The notes: generated from the letters alone by a model not told the origin. A stretch of DNA of 54,722 bases from Halomonas salinarum (GCF_012062845.1 NZ_WWNB01000023.1:1-54722), one strand, 5' to 3'; shown: positions 25,032-34,868, counted from the first letter of the stretch. Translations and numbers: made by a program.

Positions 25032-25790
25032 TCAGTCCTCGTCGTTCTCGCGCCGGCGGATGCCATCGCTTTCCAGGGTGATCTGGCGTGCCTTGTAGAG
25101 GCCACCGATCGCCTGCTTGAAGGCGTTCTTGCTGACACCCAGCCGGGCCTTGATCGAAGGCGCCGGGCTCTTGTCGGTCAGCGGTAGAAAACCGCCCGCC
25201 TCATCGAGGGCCGCCAGCACCTTGTCGGTGGCCATATCGCGCTTGACGCCGCCCGCCGGCATAAGGGAAAGGTCGAGGCGGCCATCCTCGCGCCGCTGTT
25301 TCACGTAGCCGGTCAGACGCTCGCCGCGACGCACCTGACGAGGAAGCTCACCGTGGTAAAGAAGGCCCCAGACACGGTCTTCGACCACCGCCTTGAGCCC
25401 CAGCTCGGTGCGATCGCCGATGACCAGCGTTACCGTCTTGCCGGGTGCCATGGCGTTGGCCGCTTCTTCACTGAGGCCACCTTCCCGCTGGGCTTCATCG
25501 ACGCTGTCATAGAGGAAGTCATCCAGCCGCATCGAGGCGGTGGGCCGGCCCTGATCATCTTCGAAGATGATCACCAGCACGCGCTTGCCCTCCGTCGGGC
25601 GATAGGGCTGCTCGTTGAAGGGCAACAGCAGGTCCTTGGGGCGGCCCCAGCCAAGGAAGGCGCCGGTATTGTTGACCGCCACCACCTCCAGATAGGCCAC
25701 CTGGCCGACCTCGGCCAGCGGCGCAGCGCTAACATTAGCCGAATCACGAGAGCCACGAGGGGCGGGGCGATCCTGAGAAGATCGAGTCAT
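25032..25790 (-). CDS. CvfB-like S1 RNA-binding domain protein
   Basis: A 252-aa protein of the CvfB/YitL type: an N-terminal S1-like OB region (VGQVAYLEVVAVNNTGAFLGWGRPKDLLLPFNEQ), a second and third OB-like part (GERLTGYVKQRREDGRLDLSL) and a C-terminal winged helix (FLPLTDKSPAPSIKARLGVSKNAFKQAIGGLYKARQI). It probably binds RNA and modulates gene expression; the target is unknown. ATG 25790 is preferred over an upstream start at 25898 because the extension is unrelated to the family. The Shine-Dalgarno is weak (GGATCT). Confidence 0.85.
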   Translation of the reverse strand: MTRSSQDRPAPRGSRDSANVSAAPLAEVGQVAYLEVVAVNNTGAFLGWGRPKDLLLPFNEQPYRPTEGKRVLVIIFEDDQGRPTASMRLDDFLYDSVDEAQREGGLSEEAANAMAPGKTVTLVIGDRTELGLKAVVEDRVWGLLYHGELPRQVRRGERLTGYVKQRREDGRLDLSLMPAGGVKRDMATDKVLAALDEAGGFLPLTDKSPAPSIKARLGVSKNAFKQAIGGLYKARQITLESDGIRRRENDED

Positions 25791-25921
25791 GGGTAGATCC
25801 TGGGCGAAGCCGTGTATAGCGAAAATGGAGACAAAGGAAACAGAAGGGAACAGTATGCGCCAACCATGCAGGCGCTCAACAGGCGTGCCAAGCGTCACAC
25901 CCTAGGATAATGCCGGCTTGG

Positions 25922-26656
25922 CTAGAGGTCGCCGAAATGGTGCTGCAGCAGCGTGAGGGCCACGACCGGGGCGGTCTCGGTGCGCAGAATACGCGGCCCC
26001 AGCGTCAGCGGGGCGAAGTCACCGGCCAGCGCACGCTCGACCTCGCCTGGCGAGAGGCCACCCTCGGGGCCGATCAGCAGCGCCGCCCTGTCAGGCAGCG
26101 CCGCCTGGCGGTTGGGGTCGAAGACACCCTCGGTGGCGGGGTGCAGCACCAGGCGCAGGGGTTCGTTGCGGGCCGCCAGCCAGTCGCTCAACGCCCTCGG
26201 TTCATGCACCGGTGGCAGCGTCGCGCGGCCGCACTGCTCGCAGGCACTGGCGGCCACTGCCTGCCAATGAGCCAGCTTCTTGGCCGCCCGATCCCCCTTG
26301 AGACGCACATCGCCGTGCTCGGTGTAGAGCGGCGTAATCGCCGCCACGCCAAGCTCCACCGCCTTCTGGATGGCGTAGTCCATGCGATCGCCCTTGGAGA
26401 TCGCCTGACCCAGATGCACCCCGAGCGGCGACTCGCCACGCCCCGGCGCCACCGAGTCGAGCCGCGCCACCACGCGCTTGCGGGTGACCTCCACCAGTAC
26501 CGCACTGGCCTCAAGGCCCGCGCCATCGAATAGCGTAAGTGCTGCGCCTTCCTTCAAGCGCAGCACCACCGCCAGGTGACGCGCGGGGCCCTCTGGCAGC
26601 ACCAATTCGCCGCCGGCATCAAAGCCGGCGGCGACATGGATACGCGGGCCGCTCAT
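25922..26656 (-). CDS. rsmE: 16S rRNA (uracil(1498)-N(3))-methyltransferase
   Basis: SPOUT-class methyltransferase that makes m3U1498 in 16S rRNA. The 244-aa protein has the N-terminal PUA-like part (HLAVVLRLKEGAALTLFDG), QAISKGDRMDYAIQKAVELGV and the knot region LLIGPEGGLSPGEVERAL followed by LGPRILRTETAPVVAL (SAM-binding). GGAGG precedes ATG 26656. It is the next gene after secB on the same strand. Confidence 0.96.
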   Translation of the reverse strand: MSGPRIHVAAGFDAGGELVLPEGPARHLAVVLRLKEGAALTLFDGAGLEASAVLVEVTRKRVVARLDSVAPGRGESPLGVHLGQAISKGDRMDYAIQKAVELGVAAITPLYTEHGDVRLKGDRAAKKLAHWQAVAASACEQCGRATLPPVHEPRALSDWLAARNEPLRLVLHPATEGVFDPNRQAALPDRAALLIGPEGGLSPGEVERALAGDFAPLTLGPRILRTETAPVVALTLLQHHFGDL

Positions 26657-26683
26657 GGCCGTCCTCCGACGGTCGGGCGCATC

Positions 26684-27193
26684 TTACTGGGTGGTCTCGC
26701 TGGCTTGAGCCTGGCGTTGCTTCTTCTGGGCATACATCGCCTCGAAGTTGACCGGCGCCAGCATCAGCGGCGGGAAGCCACCACGGTTGACCAGGTTATC
26801 AATGCACTCGCGCGCATAGGGGAACAGCAGGTTCGGGCAGAAGGCGCCCAGGGTGTGCTCGAGCTGCTCGCCTTCGATGTTGGCGATGCGGAACAGGCCA
26901 GCCTGTTCGATCTCGGCGAGGAAGGAGGTGTTGCCGGTCTCGCTGTGAGAGACCTGGGCCGTCACCTTGATCACGACCTCATAGAGACCTTCGCCGACCT
27001 GGCTGCTGGTGGTGTTCAGGTCGAGGCTGACCTTGGGCTTGAACGGCTGCTGGAACACTCCCGGCGAGTTCGGCGACTCGAAGGAGATGTCCTTGACATA
27101 GATGCGCTGCAGGGAGAACTGCGGCTGGTTCTGTTGCTCGCCAGAGGCGGCACCTTCGGCGCCAGCAGTGGTTGGATTATTGTCTTCCGCCAT
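26684..27193 (-). CDS. secB: protein-export chaperone SecB
   Basis: Cytoplasmic tetrameric chaperone that keeps preproteins unfolded and hands them to SecA. The 169-aa protein has the family core [59 protein letters not shown] and [27 protein letters not shown] precedes ATG 27193. It follows a rhodanese gene with a 60-bp gap; the glutaredoxin gene found between these two in E. coli is absent. Confidence 0.97.
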   Translation of the reverse strand: MAEDNNPTTAGAEGAASGEQQNQPQFSLQRIYVKDISFESPNSPGVFQQPFKPKVSLDLNTTSSQVGEGLYEVVIKVTAQVSHSETGNTSFLAEIEQAGLFRIANIEGEQLEHTLGAFCPNLLFPYARECIDNLVNRGGFPPLMLAPVNFEAMYAQKKQRQAQASETTQ

Positions 27194-27253
27194 GGCTTTT
27201 GTTCCTTGAAGCGTGCGTATTGATATGAAGGGGTTGAAGGGGCGCGCAGCGAC

Positions 27254-27676
27254 TTACTTGCGCACCACCGGCAGACCATCTGCCTGCCACTGGGCCATGC
27301 CGCCCTTGAGCTTGTAGGCCCGGGTGAAGCCGGCACTGGTCAGCTTGGTGATCACCGCACCGGAGGCCTGGCCCTGCTTGCAGACCACGATCACCGGCTT
27401 GTCCTTGAACTTGTCGAGTTCATTAAGGCGATTGTCGAGTTTGCTCTGGGGGATATTGCGCGCACCTGTCATGTGACCTTGCTTGAAGTCCTTGGCATCG
27501 CGGATATCGAGCACCACCGCGTCCTCGCGATTGATCAGCTGGGTAGCTTCGCTGGTGTCGACGCCGTTGCGGCCGCCCTGGATGACTTCATAGGCGATCC
27601 AGGTCGCCAGCACGATCACGAAGGCACCCACCAGCAGCGGGTGGTTCTGCACGAATTCGAACAACTGATCGATCAT
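27254..27676 (-). CDS. membrane-anchored rhodanese-like protein (YibN type)
   Basis: A 140-aa protein with one N-terminal membrane helix (LLVGAFVIVLATWIAYEVI, about residues 14-32) and a rhodanese domain with the active-site Cys in VVCKQGQASG near residue 100. Probably a sulfurtransferase or persulfide carrier facing the cytoplasm. The start ATG 27676 is chosen since upstream codons lack family resemblance. It corresponds to E. coli yibN by position next to secB and is divergent from gpmI, as in E. coli. Confidence 0.9.
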   Translation of the reverse strand: MIDQLFEFVQNHPLLVGAFVIVLATWIAYEVIQGGRNGVDTSEATQLINREDAVVLDIRDAKDFKQGHMTGARNIPQSKLDNRLNELDKFKDKPVIVVCKQGQASGAVITKLTSAGFTRAYKLKGGMAQWQADGLPVVRK

Positions 27677-27914
27677 GGGTCCGGAACACTCTCGTTGGAA
27701 ATAACTGGTGTTGTGAATCACTGTTGGGAGTCACTGGATGCCCCGCCGCCGGGGCGGCGCCCAGTATACACAAGGCGTCCTGACGCGTCTGGCACCCGGG
27801 CGGCTGACGTTGTGCACCGCCCTAGGATATGATGCCCGAAGGAGCCGTGAGTCGCGACCCCGGACCGGCAGCGCCGACCGGGGACTCTCCGACGTTTACC
27901 AACGAGGCCTTTAC

Positions 27915-29486
27915 ATGTCCGATGCCAATTCCCGCCCACGCCCGGTGGCCCTGATTATCCTCGATGGCTATGGCCACAGCGATACGCTTGAATCGAACGC
28001 CATCGCCGCCGCCAACACCCCTGTAATGGACCGCCTGGGCCGGGACTATCCCCATAGCCTGATTCATACGGACGGCAAGTATGTCGGCCTGCCCGACGGC
28101 CAGATGGGTAACTCCGAGGTTGGCCATATGAACCTGGGCGCAGGGCGTGTCGTCTATCAAGACTTTACCCGCATCACCAAGGCCGTCGAGGACGACACCC
28201 TCAAGGACAACGCCATCCTGACCGCGCCGATCGACGCCGCGATCGAGGCCGGCCGCGCCGTCCACCTGCTGGGGCTGTTGTCGCCCGGTGGCGTGCACAG
28301 CCATGAGGATCACATCCTTGCCGTGGCCGAACTGGCCGCCGCCCGTGGCGCCAAAGAGATCTACCTGCACGCCTTCCTCGACGGCCGCGATACCGCGCCG
28401 AAGAGTGCCAAGGCCTCCATCGAGCGCGCCGATGCCAAGCTCGCCGAGCTGGTCGGCGAAGGCAATGGCTTCACTGCCTCGTTGATCGGCCGTTACTACG
28501 CCATGGATCGCGACAACCGCTGGGATAGGGTCGAAAAGGCCTACCGTGTGGCCACCGAAGGGGCGGGCGAGCACGTCGCCGCCTCAGCGGCCGAGGGCCT
28601 CGAGGCCGCCTACGCGCGTGACGAAACCGATGAATTCGTGGCGGCTACCAGCATTCGCCCCCAGGGCAAGCCGGTGATGATGGCCGACGGCGACGCCGCC
28701 ATCTTCATGAACTTTCGCGCCGACCGCGCCCGCGAGCTGACCCGCGCCTTCGCCGAGGACGACTTCTCGGGCTTCAAGCGCCAGGCACGCCCCACACTAG
28801 CAGCCGATGGCCTGGTGATGCTGACCCAGTATGCCGCCGATATCCCGGCGCCGGCCGCCTTCCCGCCGGCAGAGCTTACCAACACCCTGGGTGAGGTCAT
28901 CGCCAAGCGCGACATGACCCAGCTGCGCATCGCCGAGACCGAGAAGTATGCCCACGTGACCTTCTTCTTCTCCGGCGGTCGCGAGGAGCCCTACAGCGGT
29001 GAGACCCGCGAGCTGATCCCCTCGCCCCAGGACGTCAAGACCTACGATGAGAAGCCCGAGATGAGCGCGGTCGAGGTCACCGACAAGCTGGTCGAAGCCA
29101 TCGATGGCGGCGGCTATGACCTGATCGTGTGCAACTACGCCAACGGTGACATGGTCGGCCATACCGGCAACTTCGATGCCGCCGTCAAGGCCGTCGAGGC
29201 GGTGGATGCCTGTATCGGCCGCGTGGTCGAGGCCCTGGAGCGTGTCGGCGGCGAGTGCCTGATCACCGCCGATCACGGCAACGCCGAGCAGATGGTCAAT
29301 CCGGATACCGGAGCACCGCAGACCGCGCACACCACCTGCGAGGTACCGCTGATCTGGGTCACCAAGCGCCAGGCCAAGCTGCGCGACGATGGCCGACTGA
29401 GCGATCTGGCACCGAGCCTTTTGACCATGATGGGCGAAGCGATCCCTGAGGAAATGACCGGCCAGGTGCTGACCGAACTGTCGTGA
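27915..29486 (+). CDS. gpmI: 2,3-bisphosphoglycerate-independent phosphoglycerate mutase
   Basis: Mn-dependent glycolytic enzyme that interconverts 3- and 2-phosphoglycerate. The 523-aa protein has [11 protein letters not shown] (metal ligand Asp), the phosphoserine nucleophile at Ser67 (GNSEVGHMN), [40 protein letters not shown] and [10 protein letters not shown], all in the expected order. ATG 27915 has a GAGG about 9 bp upstream and fits the family N-terminus. A hairpin with T-run lies just after the stop, yet the envC frame runs through it. Confidence 0.96.
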   Translation: MSDANSRPRPVALIILDGYGHSDTLESNAIAAANTPVMDRLGRDYPHSLIHTDGKYVGLPDGQMGNSEVGHMNLGAGRVVYQDFTRITKAVEDDTLKDNAILTAPIDAAIEAGRAVHLLGLLSPGGVHSHEDHILAVAELAAARGAKEIYLHAFLDGRDTAPKSAKASIERADAKLAELVGEGNGFTASLIGRYYAMDRDNRWDRVEKAYRVATEGAGEHVAASAAEGLEAAYARDETDEFVAATSIRPQGKPVMMADGDAAIFMNFRADRARELTRAFAEDDFSGFKRQARPTLAADGLVMLTQYAADIPAPAAFPPAELTNTLGEVIAKRDMTQLRIAETEKYAHVTFFFSGGREEPYSGETRELIPSPQDVKTYDEKPEMSAVEVTDKLVEAIDGGGYDLIVCNYANGDMVGHTGNFDAAVKAVEAVDACIGRVVEALERVGGECLITADHGNAEQMVNPDTGAPQTAHTTCEVPLIWVTKRQAKLRDDGRLSDLAPSLLTMMGEAIPEEMTGQVLTELS

Positions 29487-30733
29487 TGCCGCCTCGCTTC
29501 CACCATGCTTCGTCAACCTATCGGCGCCCCCCGTCCCCGACGGCGGGGCGTCGTCTTTTGCTTCGACTCAGCGATGCGCTGTCGGCGATACCCCGCTGCG
29601 GGCTGTCGTTACTGCTGATCGCCGGTCTGACCACCGGCCTTTGCGCCCCCGCCATGGCCGCCCCTGATGAAGAGGCAGCCGAGGCACGCGTGGATGCGCT
29701 GGCCAAAGACATTAAAGCCCTGGAGCGTGAGCTTTCGGGGCGCCGCGAGGCACGCGACGATGCGGCCGACGCCCTTTCCGAGATAGAGACGGCACTCGCC
29801 GAGACACACCGCCGGCTGGATGCCCTGCAGACCAAGCGGCGCTCGCTGAATGATGCCATCGCCGATCTCGAGGAGCGCAAGCGCCTGCTGGAAGACGAAC
29901 GCCGCGCCCTGGAGGCAGCCCTCGCCGAACAGCTCGACGCCCTCTACCGCCTCGGCGTCAGCCCCGAGCTCAAGTTGCTGCTCAATCAGGACGACCCGAC
30001 ACGGCTGGATCGCCTGCAGACCTACCTCAATCATCTTTCGCGCGCGCGCAAGGCCCGCCTGGACGAGCTCGCAGAGCTGAACGAGCGACTGGCCGACAAC
30101 CGCCAGGCCCTCACTACCCAGATCGACCAGCTGGCCCGGGTGCGTGAAGAAGTCGAGGCACGCAGCCGGACGCTTGCCTCGAAGCGAGCCGAGCGCGAGG
30201 CCCTGCTCACCGAGCTGGATGCCGATATCCGCCGAGGCCGCTCGCGTCAGGCACGCCTCGAGGAAGAACGGGAGAATGCCGAGCAGGTCCTCGGCGAGGT
30301 GCGCGAACGCCTAGCGGCGCTCAAGCAACCGCCGCCGACCACCGCCATCGACTCGACGCGCGGCGAACTGCCCTGGCCGACTCAGGGCCAGGTACTGTCA
30401 CGCTTCGGTGCCGGCGAAGGGGTCGACCGCGACGGCCTGCTGATCAAGGCCGCCGCGGGCAGCCCGGTCAAGGCGGTACATGCCGGGCGCGTGGTATTCG
30501 CCGACTGGATGCGCGGTTTTGGTAACCTCCTGATCATCGATCACGGCGACGGCGTGATGACGCTGCACGCGCACCTGCAGCACTTCACGGTGTCCGCGGG
30601 TGACGCCGTGAGTGCGGGCCAGGCCATCGCCGTCGTCGGCGTCAGTGGCGGTCGCTCGACCCCGGCGCTCTATTTCGCGGTGCGCCGTCACGGCGAGCCG
30701 ATCGATCCTGAGCAATGGATCGCCCGACGCTAG
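29486..30733 (+). CDS. envC: murein hydrolase activator EnvC family protein
   Basis: Periplasmic activator of cell-division amidases. Order of parts: N-terminal signal sequence (LSLLLIAGLTTGLCAPAMA, cleavage after AMA), a long coiled coil rich in Ala, Arg and Glu (about residues 60-270), and a C-terminal LytM/M23 domain (VKAVHAGRVVFADWMRGFGNLLIIDHGDGVMTLHAHL). The zinc-site His of active M23 peptidases is replaced (GVDRDG region), as in EnvC, so it should be non-catalytic. The start is uncertain: GTG 29483 or ATG 29486 overlap gpmI; TTG 29558 would place it after the terminator hairpin with a normal-length signal peptide. Confidence 0.88.
   Translation: MPPRFHHASSTYRRPPSPTAGRRLLLRLSDALSAIPRCGLSLLLIAGLTTGLCAPAMAAPDEEAAEARVDALAKDIKALERELSGRREARDDAADALSEIETALAETHRRLDALQTKRRSLNDAIADLEERKRLLEDERRALEAALAEQLDALYRLGVSPELKLLLNQDDPTRLDRLQTYLNHLSRARKARLDELAELNERLADNRQALTTQIDQLARVREEVEARSRTLASKRAEREALLTELDADIRRGRSRQARLEEERENAEQVLGEVRERLAALKQPPPTTAIDSTRGELPWPTQGQVLSRFGAGEGVDRDGLLIKAAAGSPVKAVHAGRVVFADWMRGFGNLLIIDHGDGVMTLHAHLQHFTVSAGDAVSAGQAIAVVGVSGGRSTPALYFAVRRHGEPIDPEQWIARR
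29526..29559 (+). terminator. terminator-like hairpin just after gpmI
   Basis: A 10-bp stem with one bulge (29526-29535 with 29539-29549), 3-nt loop and TTTT at 29556-29559. It lies 40 bp after the gpmI stop but inside the long open frame of envC, which bears on the envC start. Confidence 0.65.
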
Positions 30734-30811
30734 TCACTACCATCAATGGATTCCCGCCCCACTGTAACGCTATGCTGGGGCATCGCCCCCAGTTCCGCGA
30801 CCGGAGACCGC

Positions 30812-32116
30812 ATGCGCGTCAAGGCCCCCCTTATCTTCACGACCCGGATGCTCACGACCTGGTTGTGCACGGCCCTGCTGGCACTGCCGGCGGCCGCACA
30901 GTCGCCGACATCCGATGACGACCTGCCCGTCGCCGACGTCCAGACCTTTGCCGAGGTCTTCGAGCGCATCAAGCGCACCTACGTCGATGAGGTCGACGAC
31001 AGCACCCTGTTGCACAACGCCATGCGGGGCATGCTCAGCGAACTGGACCCGCACTCGACCTACCTCGACCCCCAGGAATTCCAGAGCCTCAAGGAGTCCA
31101 CCGAGGGCGAGTTCGGTGGCATCGGCATCGAGGTGGGCATGCGCGACGGCCAGCTGATGGTGATTGCGCCCATCGATGATACGCCCGCGGCCCGTGCTGG
31201 CCTTCAGTCTCAGGATGCCATCCTGCGCATCGATGACACGGCAACCGACGGCCTGTCGCTGCAGGAAGCGGTGGAGCTGATGCGCGGCGAGCCCGGCACT
31301 GAGATTCGCATCACGATCCTGCGCCAAGACGAGAGCATGCCCCGTGAGCTGACCCTTGAGCGCCAGGTGATTCGAACCGAGAGCGTCAAGCACGAGTTCC
31401 TGGCGCCTGGTTACGGTTACCTGCGCATCAGCCAGTTCCAGAGCAGCACCGGCGAGCAGGTCAATGAGGCCCTTGATGACATGCAGCAAGCGGGCGACCT
31501 GAATGGCCTGGTGCTGGATCTGCGCAATAATCCCGGCGGCGTGCTGCAGGCGGCAGTGGATGTCGTCGATGCCTTCGTCAGTGAAGGCCTGATCGTCTAT
31601 ACCGAAGGGCGGCTCGCCGACAGCCAGATGAGCTTCTCGGCAAACGAGGAGACCGCCGCGCCCGACGTGCCGATGGTCGTGTTGATCAACGGAGGCAGCG
31701 CCTCGGCCGCGGAGATCGTCGCCGGCGCCCTGCAGGATCAACGCCGGGCGGTGATCATGGGCACCGAGAGCTTCGGCAAGGGCTCGGTGCAGCAGATCAT
31801 GCCGCTGGGGAACGACGACGGCCTGAAGCTGACCACCGCGCTCTATTACACCCCCAACGGCCGCTCGATCCAGGCGCAGGGCATCGCACCGGACGTAGAG
31901 GTCGTGCGTGGGCGACTCGAAGTCGCTGACAGCTCCGCCCGGCGTCTGCGTGAAGCCGACCTCTCCGGCCACCTCCAGGGCAGCGGCGCTGGCGGTGCCA
32001 GCGCCGATACCTCACAGAAAGTGCGCGACGACTATCAACTCGGCGAAGCGCTGAACCTGCTCAAGGCCCTCAAGGTCCTTGGCCCCCAAGCCGGACGCCG
32101 CGCCGAGGGCAATTAA
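30812..32116 (+). CDS. ctpA: S41 carboxyl-terminal processing peptidase
   Basis: Periplasmic serine protease of 434 aa with a signal peptide (LTTWLCTALLALPAAAQ), an N-terminal helical part (FAEVFERIKRTYVDEVDDSTLLHNAMRGML), a PDZ domain (about residues 85-175, GGIGIEVGMRDGQLMVIAPIDDTPAARAGLQ) and the peptidase core with Ser in NGGSASAAEI and Lys in ESFGKGSVQQ. ATG 30812 follows CCGGAG. It is the last gene of gpmI-envC-ctpA, a common gene order. It may trim lipoproteins or cell-wall hydrolases. Confidence 0.93.
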   Translation: MRVKAPLIFTTRMLTTWLCTALLALPAAAQSPTSDDDLPVADVQTFAEVFERIKRTYVDEVDDSTLLHNAMRGMLSELDPHSTYLDPQEFQSLKESTEGEFGGIGIEVGMRDGQLMVIAPIDDTPAARAGLQSQDAILRIDDTATDGLSLQEAVELMRGEPGTEIRITILRQDESMPRELTLERQVIRTESVKHEFLAPGYGYLRISQFQSSTGEQVNEALDDMQQAGDLNGLVLDLRNNPGGVLQAAVDVVDAFVSEGLIVYTEGRLADSQMSFSANEETAAPDVPMVVLINGGSASAAEIVAGALQDQRRAVIMGTESFGKGSVQQIMPLGNDDGLKLTTALYYTPNGRSIQAQGIAPDVEVVRGRLEVADSSARRLREADLSGHLQGSGAGGASADTSQKVRDDYQLGEALNLLKALKVLGPQAGRRAEGN

Positions 32117-32144
32117 CTCACCCAGGCGGGTCTGGCTTGAAACA

Positions 32145-32181
32145 GAAAGGGCGCATTGATCCTGGATCGATGCGCCCTTTC
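32145..32181 (+). terminator. rho-independent terminator after ctpA
   Basis: An 11-bp stem AAAGGGCGCAT/ATGCGCCCTTT (32146-32156 with 32170-32180), with further pairing inside the loop and a T-rich end, starts about 30 bp after the ctpA stop. Confidence 0.9.
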
Positions 32182-32221
32182 TTATGCCGTGCGGCTCATG
32201 CAGAACCTCTGATAACGAACT

Positions 32222-32267
32222 GGCCGAACCAGACTGGCCGTGCCTAACCGGCCGTACCTAACCGGCC
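32222..32267. repeat. degenerate 14-bp tandem repeat between ctpA and ubiI
   Basis: Three 14-bp units starting GGCCG (32222-32235, 32236-32249, 32250-32263) plus GGCC. Units two and three differ by one base; unit one is more diverged. The remainder of the 216-bp gap holds the ctpA terminator and no gene. Confidence 0.75.
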
Positions 32268-32332
32268 CACGCTGACCTTGTCGTGGACGGCTCACGAGGC
32301 CTGGGTGCTCCTCCAGATGGGCGACGGTCAGA

Positions 32333-33583
32333 TTAACGACAGCTGACGGGCAGGCGACCACGCTCGCCTATCGCCTGGCGCATCATCAGACGCTTGAGGG
32401 GCGTCAACCGATCGAAGCCGGCGAGCCCCAGGTTGCGGGCCAGGGTCAACGCTGGCGCCCGCGCGCCAAACAACAACCGAAAACCGTCCATCAGCATCAG
32501 CATGCTGGCGTTATCGCCGCGCCGACGCCTTGCATAGCGTGCGAGGATCCGTTCATCACCCATTGCCACGCCCCGTTCACGGGCGGCCAGTAGCTCTTCG
32601 GACAGTACCGCCACATCCATCAGCCCCAGGTTGACGCCCTGGCCGGCCAGCGGGTGGATGCTGTGGGCAGCATCGCCGACCAGCGCCAAGCCTGGCTGCA
32701 CATAGTCCCGGGCGTGGCGCTGAGTCAGGGTCACACTGACCGCGCGATCGATGGGTGTGACCGCCCCCAGGCGATGATCGATGGCGGCCGCGAGCGCCTC
32801 ACCCAGCGCCTCGGGCGTGAGTCGAGTCAACCGAGCGGCTTCCTCGGGGCTGGTCGACCAGACGATCGAGCAGTGATCATCACGACCCTCAATGCGCAGC
32901 GGCAGAAAGGCCAGAGGGCCAGTGGACAGGAAGGCCTGACGCGCCACGCCGCCGTGGTCGCGAGCCAGTCGCACGGTGGTGACCACGGCAACATGGCCGG
33001 TCTCCGTGGCGGCCGTCTCGATACCCGCCATTTCGCGCAGCGGCGAGCGGGCGCCATCCGCGGCAACGATCAGCGGCGCGCTGAAGCGCCGACCGTCCTC
33101 GAGGCAAAGCACACGCCGGTTATCCGCCCCGTGTGGCGCTTGTTCGAGAGCGACGACCCGTGCCCCGGCTTCGCGGCGCACATTGGGCAGCACGGCGAGT
33201 CGTTCCTCCAGCGCGGCCTGGGTGACATCATTCTCGACGATATGGCCCAGAACCGGCACGCCGGCCTGGTCGGCGCTGAAACGAATCTCACCACTGCCTT
33301 CTGCATCCCACACCTGCATGCCGGTGTAGGGTGACAGGCGACGCTTTGCCATCACCGACCAGACCCCGAGGCCTTCCAGCAAGCGCTGAGAGACCGGCGT
33401 CAGGGCACTGACGCGAAGCCCGGGTCGTCCGTGACCGGCCGACTCATCGGGCAGGCTTGCCGGCCGCGCATCCAGAAGCCGGACCGCGACGCCGGCCTGC
33501 CCCAGCAACAATGCCAGCGTCGCACCGACCATGCCGGCACCAACGATGATCGCCTCGTCCGGCCTACCTTGCTGTTCCCGCAT
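32333..33583 (-). CDS. ubiI: UbiH/UbiF/VisC family FAD-dependent hydroxylase, probable UbiI
   Basis: A 416-aa flavin monooxygenase of ubiquinone biosynthesis. It has the FAD dinucleotide motif AIIVGAGMVGATLALLLGQAG, an ADGARSPLRE block and the family signature GDAAHSIHPLAGQGVNLG. By position after ubiH it matches visC/ubiI, the ring C5-hydroxylase, although UbiF-like activity cannot be excluded. ATG 33583 has GGGAG upstream; the frame open further upstream gives an unrelated N-terminus overlapping ubiH. Confidence 0.87.
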   Translation of the reverse strand: MREQQGRPDEAIIVGAGMVGATLALLLGQAGVAVRLLDARPASLPDESAGHGRPGLRVSALTPVSQRLLEGLGVWSVMAKRRLSPYTGMQVWDAEGSGEIRFSADQAGVPVLGHIVENDVTQAALEERLAVLPNVRREAGARVVALEQAPHGADNRRVLCLEDGRRFSAPLIVAADGARSPLREMAGIETAATETGHVAVVTTVRLARDHGGVARQAFLSTGPLAFLPLRIEGRDDHCSIVWSTSPEEAARLTRLTPEALGEALAAAIDHRLGAVTPIDRAVSVTLTQRHARDYVQPGLALVGDAAHSIHPLAGQGVNLGLMDVAVLSEELLAARERGVAMGDERILARYARRRRGDNASMLMLMDGFRLLFGARAPALTLARNLGLAGFDRLTPLKRLMMRQAIGERGRLPVSCR

Positions 33584-33623
33584 TTCGTACTCCCGTGTCG
33601 TAACGTCGCCGCTGGTAAAAAGC

Positions 33624-34868
33624 TCAGCGCTCGCGGCCCATGGCGCGTCGTCCCAAGGCTCGGCGCAGCGGCCCAACCAGATTGAGGCCGACGAGCCCTG
33701 CTGCTCGGGCATGAGAAAGCAGCGGATGATCGATACCGAACAGTCGGATCAGGCCATCACTGAAGCGGATGACGCTTTGGCGATCGGCGGCCCGCTGTGC
33801 CTCGAAGGCCTGCAGGGTGACCATGTCGCCCGGGGTGCGACCAGCGTCCAGCCCTTTCTCGAGGGCTGCCACCAGGTCCAAGACGCCACGCAGCGCCAGG
33901 TTGAAGCCCTGACCGGCTACCGGATGCAGCGCATGAGCGGCATTGCCGAGCACCGCGAGCCCTGGGCGTACCTGCTCGGTGGCAGTGACCAGAGACAGCG
34001 GATAGGCGTGGCGCTGGCCCACCCGGCGAAAGTGGCCGGCCCGATCGCCGAAGGCCTGCTGCAACCGCGCCAGGAACTCGCGGTCACTCGCCGCCATGGC
34101 GGCCGCCTCACCGCCAGCCTGATGGGTCCACACCAGCTCCATGCGCTGTCCAGGCAGCGGTAACAGCGCCATGGGCCCTTCAGGGGTGAAGCGCTCGAAG
34201 GCCACGCCACCATGCGGCCGACTGACCTTGAGGTTGGCGATGATGGCCACCTGATCATAAGCCTCGTGACGGCTCTCGATGCCGAGCCGCTCCTTGAGCC
34301 CGGAACGTCCACCATCGGCCAGCACCGTCAGATCCGCCTCGATCACGTTGCCATCATCCAGCGCCAGTCGGTGGCCGCTAGCCTGCGGACTGATCGATGC
34401 CACCCGCGCCGGGCAATGCCAGTCGATCGAGAGCTCAGCCAATCGCCGGTGCAGCACCTGGCCCATCCAGGCATTGGGCAGCACATAGCCCAGCGCCTCG
34501 ACGTCGAACTCCTCGGCACTCAGCCGGGTCGCGCCCAGCCGTCCACGCTCACTGACATGGATACGCCGGATCGGCTCGGCCTCCTCGGCCATCTCTGTCC
34601 ACAGCCCCAGGGTTTCCAGGCGATCACGGGAGCCCTGTGCGATAGCGCTTGCCCGGGCATCGAAGCTCGGCTGGTAGCTCGCCTCATCGAGAGCAGGCAA
34701 AGGGTTGGCCTCGATCACCGCCACCCTGAGCCCTGATCGCTCGATCAGCGGCGCCAGGGCACAGGCCAGGCTGGCCCCCACCAAGCCGCCACCGACGATG
34801 GCGACATCGACTCGCTGGCCCGCTCGATCCTGCCCAGCGTGGGCGTTGTGGGTCTCGCGCTCTTGCAT
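33624..34868 (-). CDS. ubiH: 2-octaprenyl-6-methoxyphenol hydroxylase
   Basis: A 414-aa flavin hydroxylase for one ring oxidation in ubiquinone synthesis. It shows VDVAIVGGGLVGASLACAL (FAD), DARASAIAQGSRDRLETLG with the UbiH-type DxRxxAI segment, VLADGGRSGLKERLGI and GNAAHALHPVAGQGFNLALR. ATG 34868 has GGAAG upstream. It is 77 bp downstream of pepP; a pair of TTACGTAA palindromes lies in that gap. The order ygfB-pepP-ubiH-ubiI is that of E. coli. Confidence 0.93.
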   Translation of the reverse strand: MQERETHNAHAGQDRAGQRVDVAIVGGGLVGASLACALAPLIERSGLRVAVIEANPLPALDEASYQPSFDARASAIAQGSRDRLETLGLWTEMAEEAEPIRRIHVSERGRLGATRLSAEEFDVEALGYVLPNAWMGQVLHRRLAELSIDWHCPARVASISPQASGHRLALDDGNVIEADLTVLADGGRSGLKERLGIESRHEAYDQVAIIANLKVSRPHGGVAFERFTPEGPMALLPLPGQRMELVWTHQAGGEAAAMAASDREFLARLQQAFGDRAGHFRRVGQRHAYPLSLVTATEQVRPGLAVLGNAAHALHPVAGQGFNLALRGVLDLVAALEKGLDAGRTPGDMVTLQAFEAQRAADRQSVIRFSDGLIRLFGIDHPLLSHARAAGLVGLNLVGPLRRALGRRAMGRER

